Under the pieces are notes generated by a model. That model did not search any database. It was not told the DNA's origin and saw only the letters and a program-made list of their open reading frames with translations. Positions 1-9,729 of a stretch of DNA of 39,431 nucleotides are shown one piece after another. Where the stretch lies: NCBI GenBank assembly GCA_020073375.1, contig JAIQFG010000046.1, forward strand, positions 1-39,431, in the 5' to 3' direction. The DNA is from Terriglobia bacterium (GTDB taxonomy: Bacteria > Acidobacteriota > Terriglobia > Acidiferrales > UBA7541). The position numbers and the translations under genes are program-made. How positions within the stretch are numbered: position 1 is the first letter of the stretch; every line of letters begins with the position of its first letter.

Positions 1-71
1 TTGACTTTCGCGTAGGTTGTGCAAACGCGAACCATTCTCTAGACTGATCGAGCATCGCTCGGAGGCCGATC

Positions 72-617
72 TTGGCAAAGGGACGCGCAAAGCTGCTTAA
101 GAGCAAGACTCTCTATGAAGGCAAAGTATTCCGTTTGCAACGGGACACGGTGATTGAGCCCGGAGGCGTGCGCGCCGACCGCGACATCATCGTGCATCCG
201 GGGTCGGTGGTGGTGCTGCCGATTTTCAAGGACGGGCGCGTCCTGCTGATCCGGCAGTACCGTCATTCGGTGGGAGAGTTTCTTTGGGAACTGGTGGCGG
301 GACGCAAGGAACCCGGCGAAACGCCTGTGGCAGGCGCGCATCGCGAATTGCTCGAAGAAACCGGATACACCGCCCGGCACATGCGGAAATTAATGCGCGT
401 GGTCCCCACGCCGGGCTTCGTGAACGAGTGGATGTGGATCTTTGCGGCGCAGGGATTGCAGTCGGGCGAAGCGCAGCCGGAAGAAGACGAGAAAATCACG
501 GCGCGAATATTCACGCTGAAGCAGGCGTCCTCCATGATCGAGAAAGGCACGCTTCGCGACGCGAAATCCATTTGCGGGCTGCTGTACTACATGCGTTTTC
601 AGAAACGGCTTCGATAG
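72..617 (+). CDS. Nudix hydrolase, ADP-ribose pyrophosphatase-like
   Basis: A 181-residue protein with a perfect Nudix box around residues 77-99: G-x5-E-x7-RELLEETGY, the Mg2+-binding and catalytic signature for splitting nucleoside diphosphates linked to another moiety. The preceding stretch with IRQYRHSVGEFLWELVAG is typical of the ADP-ribose pyrophosphatase (NudF-like) branch, which hydrolyses ADP-ribose to AMP and ribose-5-phosphate in the cytoplasm. The start is TTG at 72, chosen because GGAGG lies at 61-65 with six bases of spacing. The substrate is inferred from the branch; other nucleotide sugars are possible. The next gene begins 150 bases downstream and has its own candidate promoter, so this gene may be monocistronic. 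Confidence 0.9.
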   Translation: MAKGRAKLLKSKTLYEGKVFRLQRDTVIEPGGVRADRDIIVHPGSVVVLPIFKDGRVLLIRQYRHSVGEFLWELVAGRKEPGETPVAGAHRELLEETGYTARHMRKLMRVVPTPGFVNEWMWIFAAQGLQSGEAQPEEDEKITARIFTLKQASSMIEKGTLRDAKSICGLLYYMRFQKRLR

Positions 618-690
618 GCGCCGCGCTCGCTGCAATTTATTTTCCGCCGCGGGCCGCGCACAAATATTTTCAGTATTTCTCGTTCTACTC

Positions 691-719
691 TTGAATCATG
701 GCCGCGTGTAGCATACGAT
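691..719 (+). promoter_or_regulatory. Candidate sigma-70 promoter for the deoxyhypusine-synthase-like gene
   Basis: TTGAAT at 691-696 and TACGAT at 714-719 are separated by 17 bases. Each hexamer matches four of six consensus positions. Transcription would start near 726, which excludes the ATG at 720 and supports the ATG at 768. Weak on sequence alone. Confidence 0.35.
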
Positions 720-767
720 TTGCGCAAGGATGTGCTCCGGAAAAATATTTCGGAGAGAAAGGCGGAC

Positions 768-1733
768 ATGAGCGTACGGGATTTTATCAGGCACAATTAC
801 CGGCACTTCAACGCGGCGGTTATCGTGGATGCATCGGATGCCTACATGGCGCATCTGGCGCGCGGCGGAAAAATGTTCCTGACCATGGCGGGGGCGATGA
901 GCACGGCCGAACTCGGGCTCTCTCTGGCCGAGATGATCCGCCAGAACAAGGTGCACGGCATCTGCACGACCGGCGCGAACCTGGAAGAAGATATTTTCAA
1001 TCTTGTCGCCCACAATCACTACCAGCGCGTGCCGCACTACCGCAACCTGAGCGACGCCGAGGAAGTGGCGCTGCGGGACCGCGGCATGAACCGCGTCACC
1101 GACACGTGCATCCCTGAAGAAGAGGCCATGCGACGCATCGAGCGCCAGGTGCTGAAGCTCTGGCAGAAGGCCGACCAGGAAAAACAGCGCTATTTCCCCT
1201 ACGAGTACATGTACCAGCTCATTCGCGGCGACCTGATCAAAGAGTTTTACGAGATCGACCCGAAGGATTCCTGGGTGATCGCGGCGTGTGAAAAGAATCT
1301 GCCGATTTTCACGCCAGGGTGGGAAGACTCGACGCTGGGAAACATTTTCGTCGCCAACGTGATCCGCGGCGACGTCTCAAATTTCCAGGTGGTGAAATCC
1401 GGCGTGGAACAAATGGCCCTGCTGATCGACTGGTACCGCAAGAATTCGGCCAACGAGACGATCGGATTTTTTCAGATCGCCGGCGGCATTGCCGGAGACT
1501 TCCCGATCTGCGTGGTGCCGCTGATCACGCAGGACCTGCGCGAAAAGTGCAAGCTCTGGGGTTATTTCTGCCAGATTTCCGACAGCACCACGTCCTACGG
1601 CTCCTACAGCGGAGCCGTGCCGAATGAAAAGATCACCTGGGGAAAACTGGAGGCGGCGACACCGCGGTTCGTCATCGAATCCGACGCTTCGATCGTTGCG
1701 CCGCTGATGTTCGCCTACATCCTCGGGCACTAG
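768..1733 (+). CDS. Deoxyhypusine synthase-like protein (possible homospermidine synthase)
   Basis: A 321-residue protein clearly of the deoxyhypusine synthase family, NAD-dependent enzymes that move an aminobutyl group from spermidine to a lysine (eIF5A) or to putrescine. The hallmark C-terminal segment SGAVPNEKITWGK is present; its last Lys (about residue 293) matches the catalytic lysine that carries the enzyme-imine intermediate. Other conserved blocks include TTGANLEEDIFN and the glycine-rich QIAGGIAGDFP. Start 768 is preferred over ATG 720 because GGAGAGAAAGGCGG lies upstream and a candidate promoter would overlap the earlier start. Bacteria have no eIF5A, so a small-molecule acceptor is likely; homospermidine synthesis is inferred and fits the putrescine route at 18.1-21.6 kb. 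The polymerase gene starts 15 bases downstream, suggesting co-transcription. Confidence 0.88.
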   Translation: MSVRDFIRHNYRHFNAAVIVDASDAYMAHLARGGKMFLTMAGAMSTAELGLSLAEMIRQNKVHGICTTGANLEEDIFNLVAHNHYQRVPHYRNLSDAEEVALRDRGMNRVTDTCIPEEEAMRRIERQVLKLWQKADQEKQRYFPYEYMYQLIRGDLIKEFYEIDPKDSWVIAACEKNLPIFTPGWEDSTLGNIFVANVIRGDVSNFQVVKSGVEQMALLIDWYRKNSANETIGFFQIAGGIAGDFPICVVPLITQDLREKCKLWGYFCQISDSTTSYGSYSGAVPNEKITWGKLEAATPRFVIESDASIVAPLMFAYILGH

Positions 1734-1748
1734 AATCGGGTCGCACCC

Positions 1749-3574
1749 ATGGAAAATCGAGAAGTCGCCCGCGTCCTGCGGGAAACGGCGCAACTGCTGG
1801 AAATCGACGGCGCCATGATCGGGCGCTACCGCAGCTACGAGCGGGCCGCGGAGCTCATCGACGGCCTGCCGGAATCGATCGAGGAACTTGCCAAGGACCG
1901 CAAAAAGCTTCTCGATTTGCCGGGCGTTGGCGACGGACTGGCCGATCATATCGAGGAAATCCTCAAGACCGGCGATTACACCCTCCGCCAGAAACTCCTG
2001 AAAAAATATCCGGAAACAATTTTGAAGCTGTTGGAATTGCAGTCGCTGGGGCCGAAGAAGGTCGCGCTCCTTTGGAAGAAATTCAAGGCCGGCAGCGTCG
2101 AGCAGATGGAGGCGCTGGCGCGCGGCGGCAAGCTGCGGGACCTGGAAGGCTTCGGCGAAAAAAGCGAAGAAAATATCCTGAAGGCGATCGAGGTGTACAA
2201 GAAATCCGCCGGGAGGTTTCAGATCAATGTGGGGGAAGAGGAAGCGGAGCGGATCGTCGCGCACATCCGCGAATTTGGAAAGCCGGTGGAGACGGTCACG
2301 CCGGCGGGGTCGCTTCGGCGCGGCAAGGAGACCGTGGGCGACCTCGATGTGCTGGTCACGTTGGCACACGGAAAATACTCGGCGGGGGCCGTCGAGGAGA
2401 TCTCCGAGCACATCCTGAAATATCCGGGGATCGACCAGACGCTGGCGCGCGGGGAAAACAAGGTCAGCTTTGTTTTGAAGAACGGGTTGCAGGTGGACGT
2501 GCGGATTCTGGATAAAGAGAGTTACGGCGCGGCGCTGCTCTATTTCACGGGATCGAAGGAACACAACGTCACGCTGCGCGGCCGCGCGAACAAGATGGGC
2601 CTGACGCTGAACGAATATGCGCTCGCTACGCTGAAGGGCGAGAAGCCGGTCGCGCGCGCCACCGAGGAAGAAATCTACAAGAAGCTGGACCTCGATTACA
2701 TTCCTCCCGAACTGCGCGAAAACACGGGCGAAATCGATGCGGCGGCCGAACACCGCCTGCCTCATCTGATCGAACTCGCTGACATTCGCGGCGACCTGCA
2801 GATGCACACGACGGCGAGCGACGGAAAAAACTCGATCGAGGAAATGGCGCTGGCGGCGAAGGACCTGGGCTACGAATATATTTCGCTGACCGATCACAGC
2901 AAGGCCGTCACTGTTGCCAACGGTCTGGACGAAAAGCGCACGCTGGAACAGATCAAGAAGATTCACGCGGCCAACGCGAAGCACCTGGGCATCCAAGTGC
3001 TGGCCAGCAGCGAAGTGGACGTGCTCAAGAACGGAAAACTGGACCTGGACGACGACGTGCTCGCGCAGCTGGACGTGGTGCTGGTTTCGATCCACTCATA
3101 CATGAACCTGGAACGCGCGGAAATGACCGAACGTATTCTCGCGGCCATTGAAAATCCCTACGTGCAAATTATCGGGCATCCCACCGGACGCCTGGTGCTG
3201 CACCGGGACGCCTACGCGTATGAGATGGAGCGCGTGCTGGACGCGGCGAAAAGCACGGCGTGGTCATGGAGTGCAACGCTTCGCCCGAGCGGCTGGATCT
3301 GAAGGACACGCACCTGCGCATGGCCAAGGAGCGCGGCGTGAAAATCGTGATTTCGACCGACGCGCACACCACGCGAGGGCTTGCGGCGATGCGCTTCGGC
3401 GTGACGACGGCGCGGCGCGGGTGGATTGAGAAGAAGGACGTGATCAACACGCTTTCGACGGAGAAACTTTTGGGTAGCTTGCGGCCAAAGCCCGGGGCGG
3501 CTTCCCGCGGCAAACTTGCCGCGACCGTTGCGCCAGGCGCGCGAGGAAAGGCCAAGCGGGCCGGATCCAAATAA
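1749..3574 (+). pseudogene. polX: Family-X DNA polymerase/PHP phosphoesterase (PolX), frameshifted
   Basis: The first reading frame (1749-3302) encodes an N-terminal helix-hairpin-helix region (LPGVGDGLADHIEEIL, residues ~58-73), a polymerase-beta nucleotidyltransferase core (GSLRRGKETVGDLDVLV with its Asp pair, then LQVDVRILD), and most of a PHP domain (DLQMHTTASDG, ISLTDHSKA, SSEVDVL, SIHSYM, IGHPTGR). At 3249-3252 a run of four A should be five. Restoring one A continues the protein as ...DAAKKHGVVMECNASPE and on through the last PHP motif ISTDAH to a stop at 3572-3574, giving about 608 residues, near normal for bacterial PolX. As written, translation ends at 3302 and loses the final metal-binding motif. 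Bacterial PolX fills gaps in base-excision repair and its PHP domain is a 3'-5' exonuclease. Either a real pseudogene or a homopolymer sequencing error. Confidence 0.9.
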
Positions 3575-3683
3575 GATTTCCTCCCGATTGCGCATTGCAA
3601 ATCGGCCTTCCATCGCGCATGATATTGTTTCCGCGCGCAGGGATTTGCCGATTTCGCTCCGCTTGATTGGCACGCCGGCACCG

Positions 3684-3770
3684 GGTGCGGGCTCTGCTTG
3701 GGGCCTGCGTCGAAAAAATAGGGGCTCAGTCTTACGGCTACATACACAGGGGAAGCGTAGAGCCCGCGTT
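3684..3770. repeat. Family-B palindromic repeat pair
   Basis: A GTGCGGGCTCTGCTTGGGGC-type imperfect palindrome at 3684-3712 is followed by a related inverted half (GGGGAAGCGTAGAGCCCGCG) at 3749-3768. The same GCGGGCTC...GAGCCCGC design recurs at 18104-18130 and 20494-20552. It lies in the 245-base gap between the polymerase remnant and ino1. Function unknown. Confidence 0.6.
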
Positions 3771-3819
3771 CAGTAAGTTCCTTGCTCCACCAGAATTCAG
3801 GAAGACAGGAGAAACACGA

Positions 3820-5133
3820 ATGCGTAAGTCCGCAGGGATTGCTCTGCCAAAGGGAAAGCTTGGCGTGCTCACCGTGGGAATGGGGGCCGTGGCGACGACC
3901 TTCATGGCGGGCGTGGACCTGGTGCGCCGCAAAAAATCGCATCCCGTGGGATCGCTGACGCAGCTCGGAACGATCCGCCTGGGAAAGCGAACGGAATCGC
4001 GCGCCCCGGCCATCAAGGATTTTGTTCCGCTCGAGAAACTGGAAAATATCGTCTTCGGCGGATGGGACATCTTTCCGGCCAGCGCCTACGAGGCGGCCAA
4101 GAATGCCGCGGTGCTCAGTTCCGAGCACCTGGCCGAAGCGAAAGCGTTTCTCAGCAAGATTCGCCCGATGAAGGCCGCCTTCGACCAGAACTACGTCAAA
4201 AAGCTGACCGGGACGCACGTGAAAAAAGGCCGCAACAAGTATGACCTGGCCATGCAGATTCGCGACGACATCCATAAATTTCAGAAGAAGAACAAGGTTT
4301 CCCGCACGGTGGTCATCTGGTGCGGCTCGACGGAAATCTTCCTGAAGCAGCACGCCGTGTACGAAACGCCCGAAAAATTCGTGGCCGCGATGAAGGAAAA
4401 TCACCCCGCCATCGCTCCTTCGATGCTGTACGCCTACGCGGCCATCACCATGGGAATTCCGTTCGCCAACGGCGCGCCGAACTTGACCGTGGACATTCCC
4501 GCTCTAACGGAACTGGCCAAGCAGCACGGTGTGCCGATTTGCGGCAAGGACTTCAAGACCGGGCAGACACTGCTGAAGACCATTCTGGCTCCCGGCTTCA
4601 AGGCTCGCCTGCTGGGCATGGACGGCTGGTTCTCGACCAACATTCTGGGCAATCGCGACGGCGAAGTGCTGGACGATCCGGAATCGTTCAAGACCAAGGA
4701 AGAGTCGAAGCTCGGCGTGCTGGAATATATTCTGCAGCCGAAGCTCTATCCCGACCTTTACGGCCACATTCACCACAAGGTGCGCATCAATTATTATCCG
4801 CCCCGCGGCGACAACAAAGAGGGCTGGGACAACATCGACATCTTCGGCTGGCTGGGCTACCCCATGCAGATCAAGGTCGATTTCCTGTGCCGCGATTCGA
4901 TCCTGGCGGCGCCCATCGTCCTCGACCTGGTGCTCTTCCTCGATCTTGCCAAGCGCGCCGGAATGCGCGGGATTCAGGAATGGCTGAGCTTTTATTTCAA
5001 GTCGCCGATGTGCGCCCCGGAACTGTATCCCGAGCACGACCTGTTCATCCAATCGATGAAGCTGAAGAATACGCTGCGCTGGATGATGGGCGAGGACTTG
5101 ATTACGCACCTGGGGCAGGAATATTACGACTGA
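3820..5133 (+). CDS. ino1: Inositol-3-phosphate synthase
   Basis: A 437-residue protein of the myo-inositol-1-phosphate synthase family, which converts glucose-6-phosphate to inositol-3-phosphate with bound NAD. The N-terminal VGMGAVATTFMAGV is the dinucleotide-binding loop. The C-terminal half carries the conserved run HHKVRINYYPPRGDNKEGWD and CRDSILAAPIVLDLVLF typical of the family's active-site domain. Start ATG 3820 is preceded by CAGGAGA at about 3806; an open frame extends upstream to 3667 but that part encodes the family-B repeat and no conserved sequence. The product feeds phosphatidylinositol or inositol-phosphate lipids or a compatible solute; nothing nearby decides which. Downstream, 190 bases separate it from icd. 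Confidence 0.92.
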   Translation: MRKSAGIALPKGKLGVLTVGMGAVATTFMAGVDLVRRKKSHPVGSLTQLGTIRLGKRTESRAPAIKDFVPLEKLENIVFGGWDIFPASAYEAAKNAAVLSSEHLAEAKAFLSKIRPMKAAFDQNYVKKLTGTHVKKGRNKYDLAMQIRDDIHKFQKKNKVSRTVVIWCGSTEIFLKQHAVYETPEKFVAAMKENHPAIAPSMLYAYAAITMGIPFANGAPNLTVDIPALTELAKQHGVPICGKDFKTGQTLLKTILAPGFKARLLGMDGWFSTNILGNRDGEVLDDPESFKTKEESKLGVLEYILQPKLYPDLYGHIHHKVRINYYPPRGDNKEGWDNIDIFGWLGYPMQIKVDFLCRDSILAAPIVLDLVLFLDLAKRAGMRGIQEWLSFYFKSPMCAPELYPEHDLFIQSMKLKNTLRWMMGEDLITHLGQEYYD

Positions 5134-5324
5134 GGGAATATCCGAACAAGCCCGAGAGGCACGACGCGGTTTCGTTCCTGACTTGAACCATTTTGAAACA
5201 GGACCCAGCCTAAGTGAGTGGTCCGCTGCAAAAAGTGTCGCTGCGGTTGTGTCCTCCATACACCGGGTGTGTTATTCTTTTCCATTCGCGCCATAGCAAT
5301 TCAATTCACTGAGGGACATTCGAC

Positions 5325-6746
5325 ATGAAGCCATCGTATAACGGCAGGCCCATTCCGCCTGAAGGCAAAGCGATCCAGTATGAGAGCGGCAAATTCATTA
5401 TTCCCAACAATCCGATCATTCCCTTTATCGAGGGAGACGGCACGGGACGAGACATCTGGAAGGCGTCGCGGCGCGTGTTTGACGCCGCGGTCGAGCTGGC
5501 CTATGGCGGAAAGCGCAAGATCGCGTGGTTTGAAGTGTTCGCCGGCGAAAAAGCGTACAACGAATTCAAGCAGTGGCTGCCGGACGAAACCGTCGAGGCC
5601 GTGCGCGATTTCCGCATTTCGATCAAGGGTCCGCTGACGACGCCGGTGGGTGGCGGGATTCGCTCGCTGAATGTCACGCTGCGGCAAGTCCTGGACCTCT
5701 ACGCCTGCGTGCGCCCGGTGCGCTATTTCCAGGGAGTGGACTCGCCCGTGAAGCATCCCGAACGCATGGACGTCACCGTGTTCCGCGAAAATACCGAGGA
5801 TGTTTACATCGGGATCGAATGGAAGTCCGGCTCGCCTGAATGCAAAAAATTGATCGACTTCCTGAACAAGGACATGCTGGGCGGCGGACCCAAGCAGATC
5901 CGTACCGATTCCAGCGTGGGCATCAAGCCGATTTCTCCGTTCGGGACCAAGCGCCTGATGCGGCGCGCGGTGCAATTCGCGCTGGCAAATAAGAAGCGCG
6001 TGGTCACCATCATGCACAAGGGCAACATCCAGAAATTCACCGAGGGATTTTTCCGCGACTGGGCATACGAGCTGGCCGCGGACGAATTCCGCAACGAGAT
6101 CGTCACCGAGCGCGAGAGCTGGATCCTCGGCAACCTCGACAAGAATCCGCAGCTTACCATCGAGCAGAATGCCGCGATGATCGAGCCGGGCATGGAACAA
6201 GGAACCGAAGCATTTCGCAAAGCGGTGTGCGACGAAGTGAAATCCGTCATCGACAAAATCCACGCAACGCACGGGCAGGGCAAGTGGAAGCAGAAGCTGA
6301 TGATCAACGACCGCATTGCCGACTCGATTTTCCAGCAAGTGATTACACGCGCCGACGAGTACCAAGTGCTGGCGACGCCCAACCTGAACGGCGACTACAT
6401 TTCCGACGCTTGCGCCGCGCAGGTGGGCGGCCTGGGCATGGCTCCGGGCGCCAACATCGGCGACGGCTACGGCTGCTTTGAGGCCACGCACGGCACCGCC
6501 CCTAAGTACGCCGACAAGGACGTCATCAATCCGAGTTCGGTGATGCTTTCCGGCGCGATGATGTTCGATTTCATGGGCTGGCCGGAAGTGGGCAAGCTCA
6601 TCCAGACCGGAATCGAGCGCACCATCACGCAGAAGAGGGTGACGTACGATCTGGAACGCATGATGGAAGGCGCGACAAAGCTCAGCACCTCGCAGTTCGC
6701 CGGGGCCATCATCGAAAATATGCAGGCCCTCGCGGTAGCGAAGTAA
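5325..6746 (+). CDS. icd: NADP-dependent isocitrate dehydrogenase
   Basis: A 473-residue enzyme of the E. coli-type homodimeric isocitrate dehydrogenase family, converting isocitrate to 2-oxoglutarate in the TCA cycle. The substrate loop [16 protein letters not shown] has the Ser that AceK phosphorylates in E. coli, followed by the conserved arginines ([10 protein letters not shown]). NADP rather than NAD use is indicated by the Lys-Tyr of GTAPKYAD and the Tyr and Arg of VTYDLERM, matching Lys344, Tyr345, Tyr391 and Arg395 of the E. coli enzyme. It is longer than E. coli Icd (416) mainly through an insertion around [14 protein letters not shown] to HGQGKWKQK. The start has GAGGGACATTCGAC just upstream. 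Malate dehydrogenase follows after 80 bases on the same strand, so the two may be co-expressed. Confidence 0.95.
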   Translation: MKPSYNGRPIPPEGKAIQYESGKFIIPNNPIIPFIEGDGTGRDIWKASRRVFDAAVELAYGGKRKIAWFEVFAGEKAYNEFKQWLPDETVEAVRDFRISIKGPLTTPVGGGIRSLNVTLRQVLDLYACVRPVRYFQGVDSPVKHPERMDVTVFRENTEDVYIGIEWKSGSPECKKLIDFLNKDMLGGGPKQIRTDSSVGIKPISPFGTKRLMRRAVQFALANKKRVVTIMHKGNIQKFTEGFFRDWAYELAADEFRNEIVTERESWILGNLDKNPQLTIEQNAAMIEPGMEQGTEAFRKAVCDEVKSVIDKIHATHGQGKWKQKLMINDRIADSIFQQVITRADEYQVLATPNLNGDYISDACAAQVGGLGMAPGANIGDGYGCFEATHGTAPKYADKDVINPSSVMLSGAMMFDFMGWPEVGKLIQTGIERTITQKRVTYDLERMMEGATKLSTSQFAGAIIENMQALAVAK

Positions 6747-6826
6747 TTTTCGCAACGGCGGCAGCGGCAGGCGCGCCTCGGCCGGATTTTAATTCATCTT
6801 TAAAACACACACAGGAGAACGCACTC

Positions 6827-7768
6827 ATGCGGAAGAAAGTCACGGTAGTGGGCGGCGGGTTCGTGGGATCGACGACGGCGCAGCGCATTGTGGATCTGGA
6901 ACTGGCGGACGTGGTGTTGACCGATATTCTCGACGGCCCTCCGGCCGGCAAGGCGCTGGACATGATGGAGTCCACGCCCATCTCGAAATCGGATGCGCGC
7001 GTGACCGGAATTTCCACGGCCAACGGCGATTACAAGGAGACGGCGAACAGCGACGTGGTGGTCGTCACCGCGGGCTTTCCGCGCAAGCCCGGCATGAGCC
7101 GCGACGATTTGTTAAAGGCCAATTACGACGTCATCAAGGCCGTCGTCGAGCAGGTCGTAAAATATTCGCCCAACGCCATTCTGGTGATGGTGACCAACCC
7201 GCTCGACGCCATGGTGCAGGCGGCGTACAAGATCAGCGGCTTCTCGAAGAATCGCGTCATGGGCATGGCCGGCGTGCTGGACTCGGCGCGCATGAGCGCG
7301 TTTGTGGCCATGGAACTGGGCGTGTCGGTGGAAAACGTGCATTCGTTCGTCCTCGGCGGACATGGAGACGACATGGTGCCGCTGCCGCGCTACTCGACCG
7401 TAGCCGGCATTCCCCTGCCCGACCTGCTTCCGGCGGACCGCATCGCGGCCATCGTCGAGCGGACGCGCAAGGGCGGGGCGGAAATCGTCAACCTGCTCAA
7501 GACCGGATCGGCCTACTATGCGCCTTCCGCCGCCGTCGTCGAAATGGTGGAGGCGATTTTGAAAGACAAGAAAAAGATTCTGCCGTGCGCGGCGTACCTC
7601 GAGGGGGAATACGGAGTCAAGGGATTGTACGCCGGCGTTCCGGTAAAACTAGGAGCGCGTGGCGTCGAGCAGATTATCGAGATCAAGCTGACTGCTGAGG
7701 AGCAGGCCGCGTTCAACAAGTCGGCGGCGTCGGTGCGGGAACTGGTTACGATTCTCGGGGTTGCATAG
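6827..7768 (+). CDS. mdh: Malate dehydrogenase (lactate dehydrogenase-like type)
   Basis: A 313-residue NAD-dependent malate dehydrogenase of the LDH-like branch, oxidising malate to oxaloacetate. The NAD loop GGGFVGS lies at residues ~9-15, followed by Asp in LTDI at the end of the second strand, which favours [18 protein letters not shown] has Arg at the mobile-loop position, which selects malate over lactate. VTNPLDAM and [10 protein letters not shown] hold the substrate-binding Asn and Arg and the catalytic His. The start has CAGGAGAACGCACTC upstream. It follows icd by 80 bases on the same strand, a sensible TCA pairing. A long inverted repeat and a palindromic repeat lie between its stop and the convergent gene. 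Confidence 0.95.
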   Translation: MRKKVTVVGGGFVGSTTAQRIVDLELADVVLTDILDGPPAGKALDMMESTPISKSDARVTGISTANGDYKETANSDVVVVTAGFPRKPGMSRDDLLKANYDVIKAVVEQVVKYSPNAILVMVTNPLDAMVQAAYKISGFSKNRVMGMAGVLDSARMSAFVAMELGVSVENVHSFVLGGHGDDMVPLPRYSTVAGIPLPDLLPADRIAAIVERTRKGGAEIVNLLKTGSAYYAPSAAVVEMVEAILKDKKKILPCAAYLEGEYGVKGLYAGVPVKLGARGVEQIIEIKLTAEEQAAFNKSAASVRELVTILGVA

Positions 7769-7818
7769 ACGTTATTCGCGACTTTGGCTGATTGGTTGGC
7801 GCTAACATTCGGTCATTT

Positions 7819-7931
7819 GTCATTCCGAATCCCGGCAGGAGCCGGCATAAACTCCGTGAGGAATCTCTCTTTGGTTTGAATCTCGTTCCGGGGAGATTCC
7901 TCGCTTATAGGAACGGGTTCGGCATGATGAC
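7819..7931. repeat. Family-C nested inverted repeat (MITE-like)
   Basis: Outer arms GTCATTCCGAATCCC (7819-7833) and GGGTTCGGCATGATGAC (7915-7931) are imperfect inverse copies. Inner arms GTGAGGAATCTCTC (7856-7869) and GGGGAGATTCCTCGC (7890-7904) pair better. The whole segment could fold into one long hairpin. It lies between convergent mdh and the glycosyltransferase gene. A shorter hairpin with similar outer arms occurs at 25184-25213. It has no coding potential. Confidence 0.6.
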
Positions 7932-7994
7932 GGGATTGGTCCTTGTAAACACACCTCCTCACATCACATTCGGTTGCATGTCCTTCAGAAAAGC

Positions 7995-8017
7995 AGACAG
8001 GCTGAAGCCTGTCCTAC
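7995..8017. repeat. Family-A palindromic repeat, single unit
   Basis: The core ACAGGCTGAAGCCTGT at 7997-8012 is a palindrome, flanked by CCTAC. The unit ends one base before the stop codon of the minus-strand glycosyltransferase (8019-8021). The same unit occurs paired at 10659-10682 and 21652-21674. Confidence 0.75.
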
Positions 8018-8018
8018 G

Positions 8019-9632
8019 TTAACCATAAAACTTCAGTCTGGGCCAGGCTTGTTGCAGGGTCATTTTCGGGCGGCGGCAGATGTAGACGGGCAGGCCGTTT
8101 TCCTCGGGGATGGCGTATTCGTTGTTGATGGTCGCGGCCTGCTCGATCTCGCCGAAGATGGGCTGCAAATCCTCGAGGCGCATGCCTACCGCGATCACCA
8201 CCTGGCCGTCGTACTGGCGCGGGCCCCACAAGTAATAATTATTCTGGCCGCTAATGGCGTGCGGCAATCCATTGGCGGGGCCGAAATAGTCGATGGCTCC
8301 GGCCTGGCCGTAATTCCTGGTCAGTATCGCGGCGCGGGCCTGATCCTGCTGCGGCAAGGAATGAAAAACGCCCGCGACAACCTGGGCTTGCTGCGGCCAG
8401 CCCATCATGTCGGCGAAAAGCTGCGGCAATTTTCCGCTGGGCTCGACTTCCACGCGCACTTTGTTCACGTCCCAGAAATCGGCGTAGGATGCGATCCGGT
8501 CCAGCGGAAGGATCGGCAGCGCCAGCGGCGCGGCCACGATTCCGCCCATGACGAGCGGCGCGAGCACGGCTTGCCGGATCCAATTCCTGCCGGAAGCGGC
8601 AATCCACGATTCGATGGCCACGGCTCCGGCGGCAAAAAGCATCGGATAAATTGGCGCGAGGTAATAGATGCGCCCTCGAAGGATGAGCATTTCCGCGAGC
8701 AGAAAAAGATAGGTCCAGCCCAGGAAGCGGAAGGGCGCCCCTTCCCTGCCGACCAGGAAATACCAGAGCCCCGCAAGACAAATGGGCGCGCCCAGAGGAT
8801 GAACCAGAAACGCCTGCTGCGCGATGAACGCCAGCCAGGAGATGTGCGCGTTCTTCGCAACGTCAACGTTGCGCAGGATCTCAATCGTGGGCCATCGGTT
8901 TGCATATTCCCAAACCAGATTCGGCAGAAAAATCAGGAACGCGATCACCCCGCCAACCCAGATCCATGGACCGCGCAATTGTCGCCGCTCGCGCGTCATC
9001 AGCAGGGAAAGCAGGAAGGCAAATCCGAAAAGCAGCGTGGAGTGCTTGTTCAGGATTCCGACCCCGGCGACAAGTCCAAACAGCGGCCAGAGACGCGGGT
9101 TCCGCGTGCGGACGATGCGCAGGGCGATGGCGGCGCACAGCATCCAGAACAAAGGCTCGAAGGAATTCATGGACAGGAAACTGTCCATGGTCAGAAAAAT
9201 TGGACACACCAGCATGGCGGTGGCCGCAAGCGACTGCGCGAATCGGCTTCCGCCAAGCTCCCGGACGATCCACCCGGTGAGCAGAATCTTCGCTCCCGCT
9301 GCCAGCGCCGGAAAAAAGCGCAGCGCATATAACGACTCGCCGAACAGCGCGCGGGAAAGCCGGGCCACCACGGCAATCAACGGCGCCTGATCGACGTAAC
9401 CCCAGGCCAGATGCTGGCCGCAGGCAGCATAGTACAACTCATCGCGGAAATATCCGTAACGGCCATCGAGCGCAATATGAATCAGGCAGGCGCTAATCGC
9501 GAAGCCCGCCGCGACGGCCAGGTCGCTTTCGATCCACCACCTGCGAATCCCGCTGTCCGCGCGCGCGACGCCGATTGCGCCGGCATCATCCCGGACGAAG
9601 GAGTATCTCCGCAAAAAAGGGATTAAGGACAT
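8019..9632 (-). CDS. Glycosyltransferase family 39-like membrane protein
   Basis: A 537-residue polytopic membrane protein of the GT-C fold, close to the PMT/ArnT-like glycosyltransferases that use polyprenyl-phosphate sugars. The first periplasmic loop after the first transmembrane helix has GRYGYFRDELYYAACGQHL, where Arg-Asp-Glu is the conserved acidic catalytic motif. AWGYVDQAPL follows, then about ten hydrophobic segments, with YYLAPIYPMLFAAGA typical of the family. The C-terminal ~120 residues are soluble and probably periplasmic. ATG 9632 has no clear ribosome-binding site. The acceptor (lipid A, protein or polymer) cannot be told. It is convergent with mdh, with repeats in between. Confidence 0.85.
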   Translation of the reverse strand: MSLIPFLRRYSFVRDDAGAIGVARADSGIRRWWIESDLAVAAGFAISACLIHIALDGRYGYFRDELYYAACGQHLAWGYVDQAPLIAVVARLSRALFGESLYALRFFPALAAGAKILLTGWIVRELGGSRFAQSLAATAMLVCPIFLTMDSFLSMNSFEPLFWMLCAAIALRIVRTRNPRLWPLFGLVAGVGILNKHSTLLFGFAFLLSLLMTRERRQLRGPWIWVGGVIAFLIFLPNLVWEYANRWPTIEILRNVDVAKNAHISWLAFIAQQAFLVHPLGAPICLAGLWYFLVGREGAPFRFLGWTYLFLLAEMLILRGRIYYLAPIYPMLFAAGAVAIESWIAASGRNWIRQAVLAPLVMGGIVAAPLALPILPLDRIASYADFWDVNKVRVEVEPSGKLPQLFADMMGWPQQAQVVAGVFHSLPQQDQARAAILTRNYGQAGAIDYFGPANGLPHAISGQNNYYLWGPRQYDGQVVIAVGMRLEDLQPIFGEIEQAATINNEYAIPEENGLPVYICRRPKMTLQQAWPRLKFYG

Positions 9633-9729
9633 ATTTCAGGCGGTTCGGATTTGGAATTTGCCGAGAATGAAATCGAAAATCATGCCTGCACCCGCAAGGG
9701 AAAATGCCTTCCTTCGTTTGAGCCGCGGA

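Noticed and set aside
1377..3095. Long open frame on the minus strand opposite the deoxyhypusine-synthase-like gene and polX
   Set aside because: It lies antisense to conserved genes and has a His/Arg/Leu-rich, unconserved sequence typical of the mirror frame in GC-rich DNA.
3667..3819. N-terminal extension of inositol-3-phosphate synthase from 3667
   Set aside because: It would be coded by a palindromic repeat, while ATG 3820 has a good ribosome-binding site at the conserved start.
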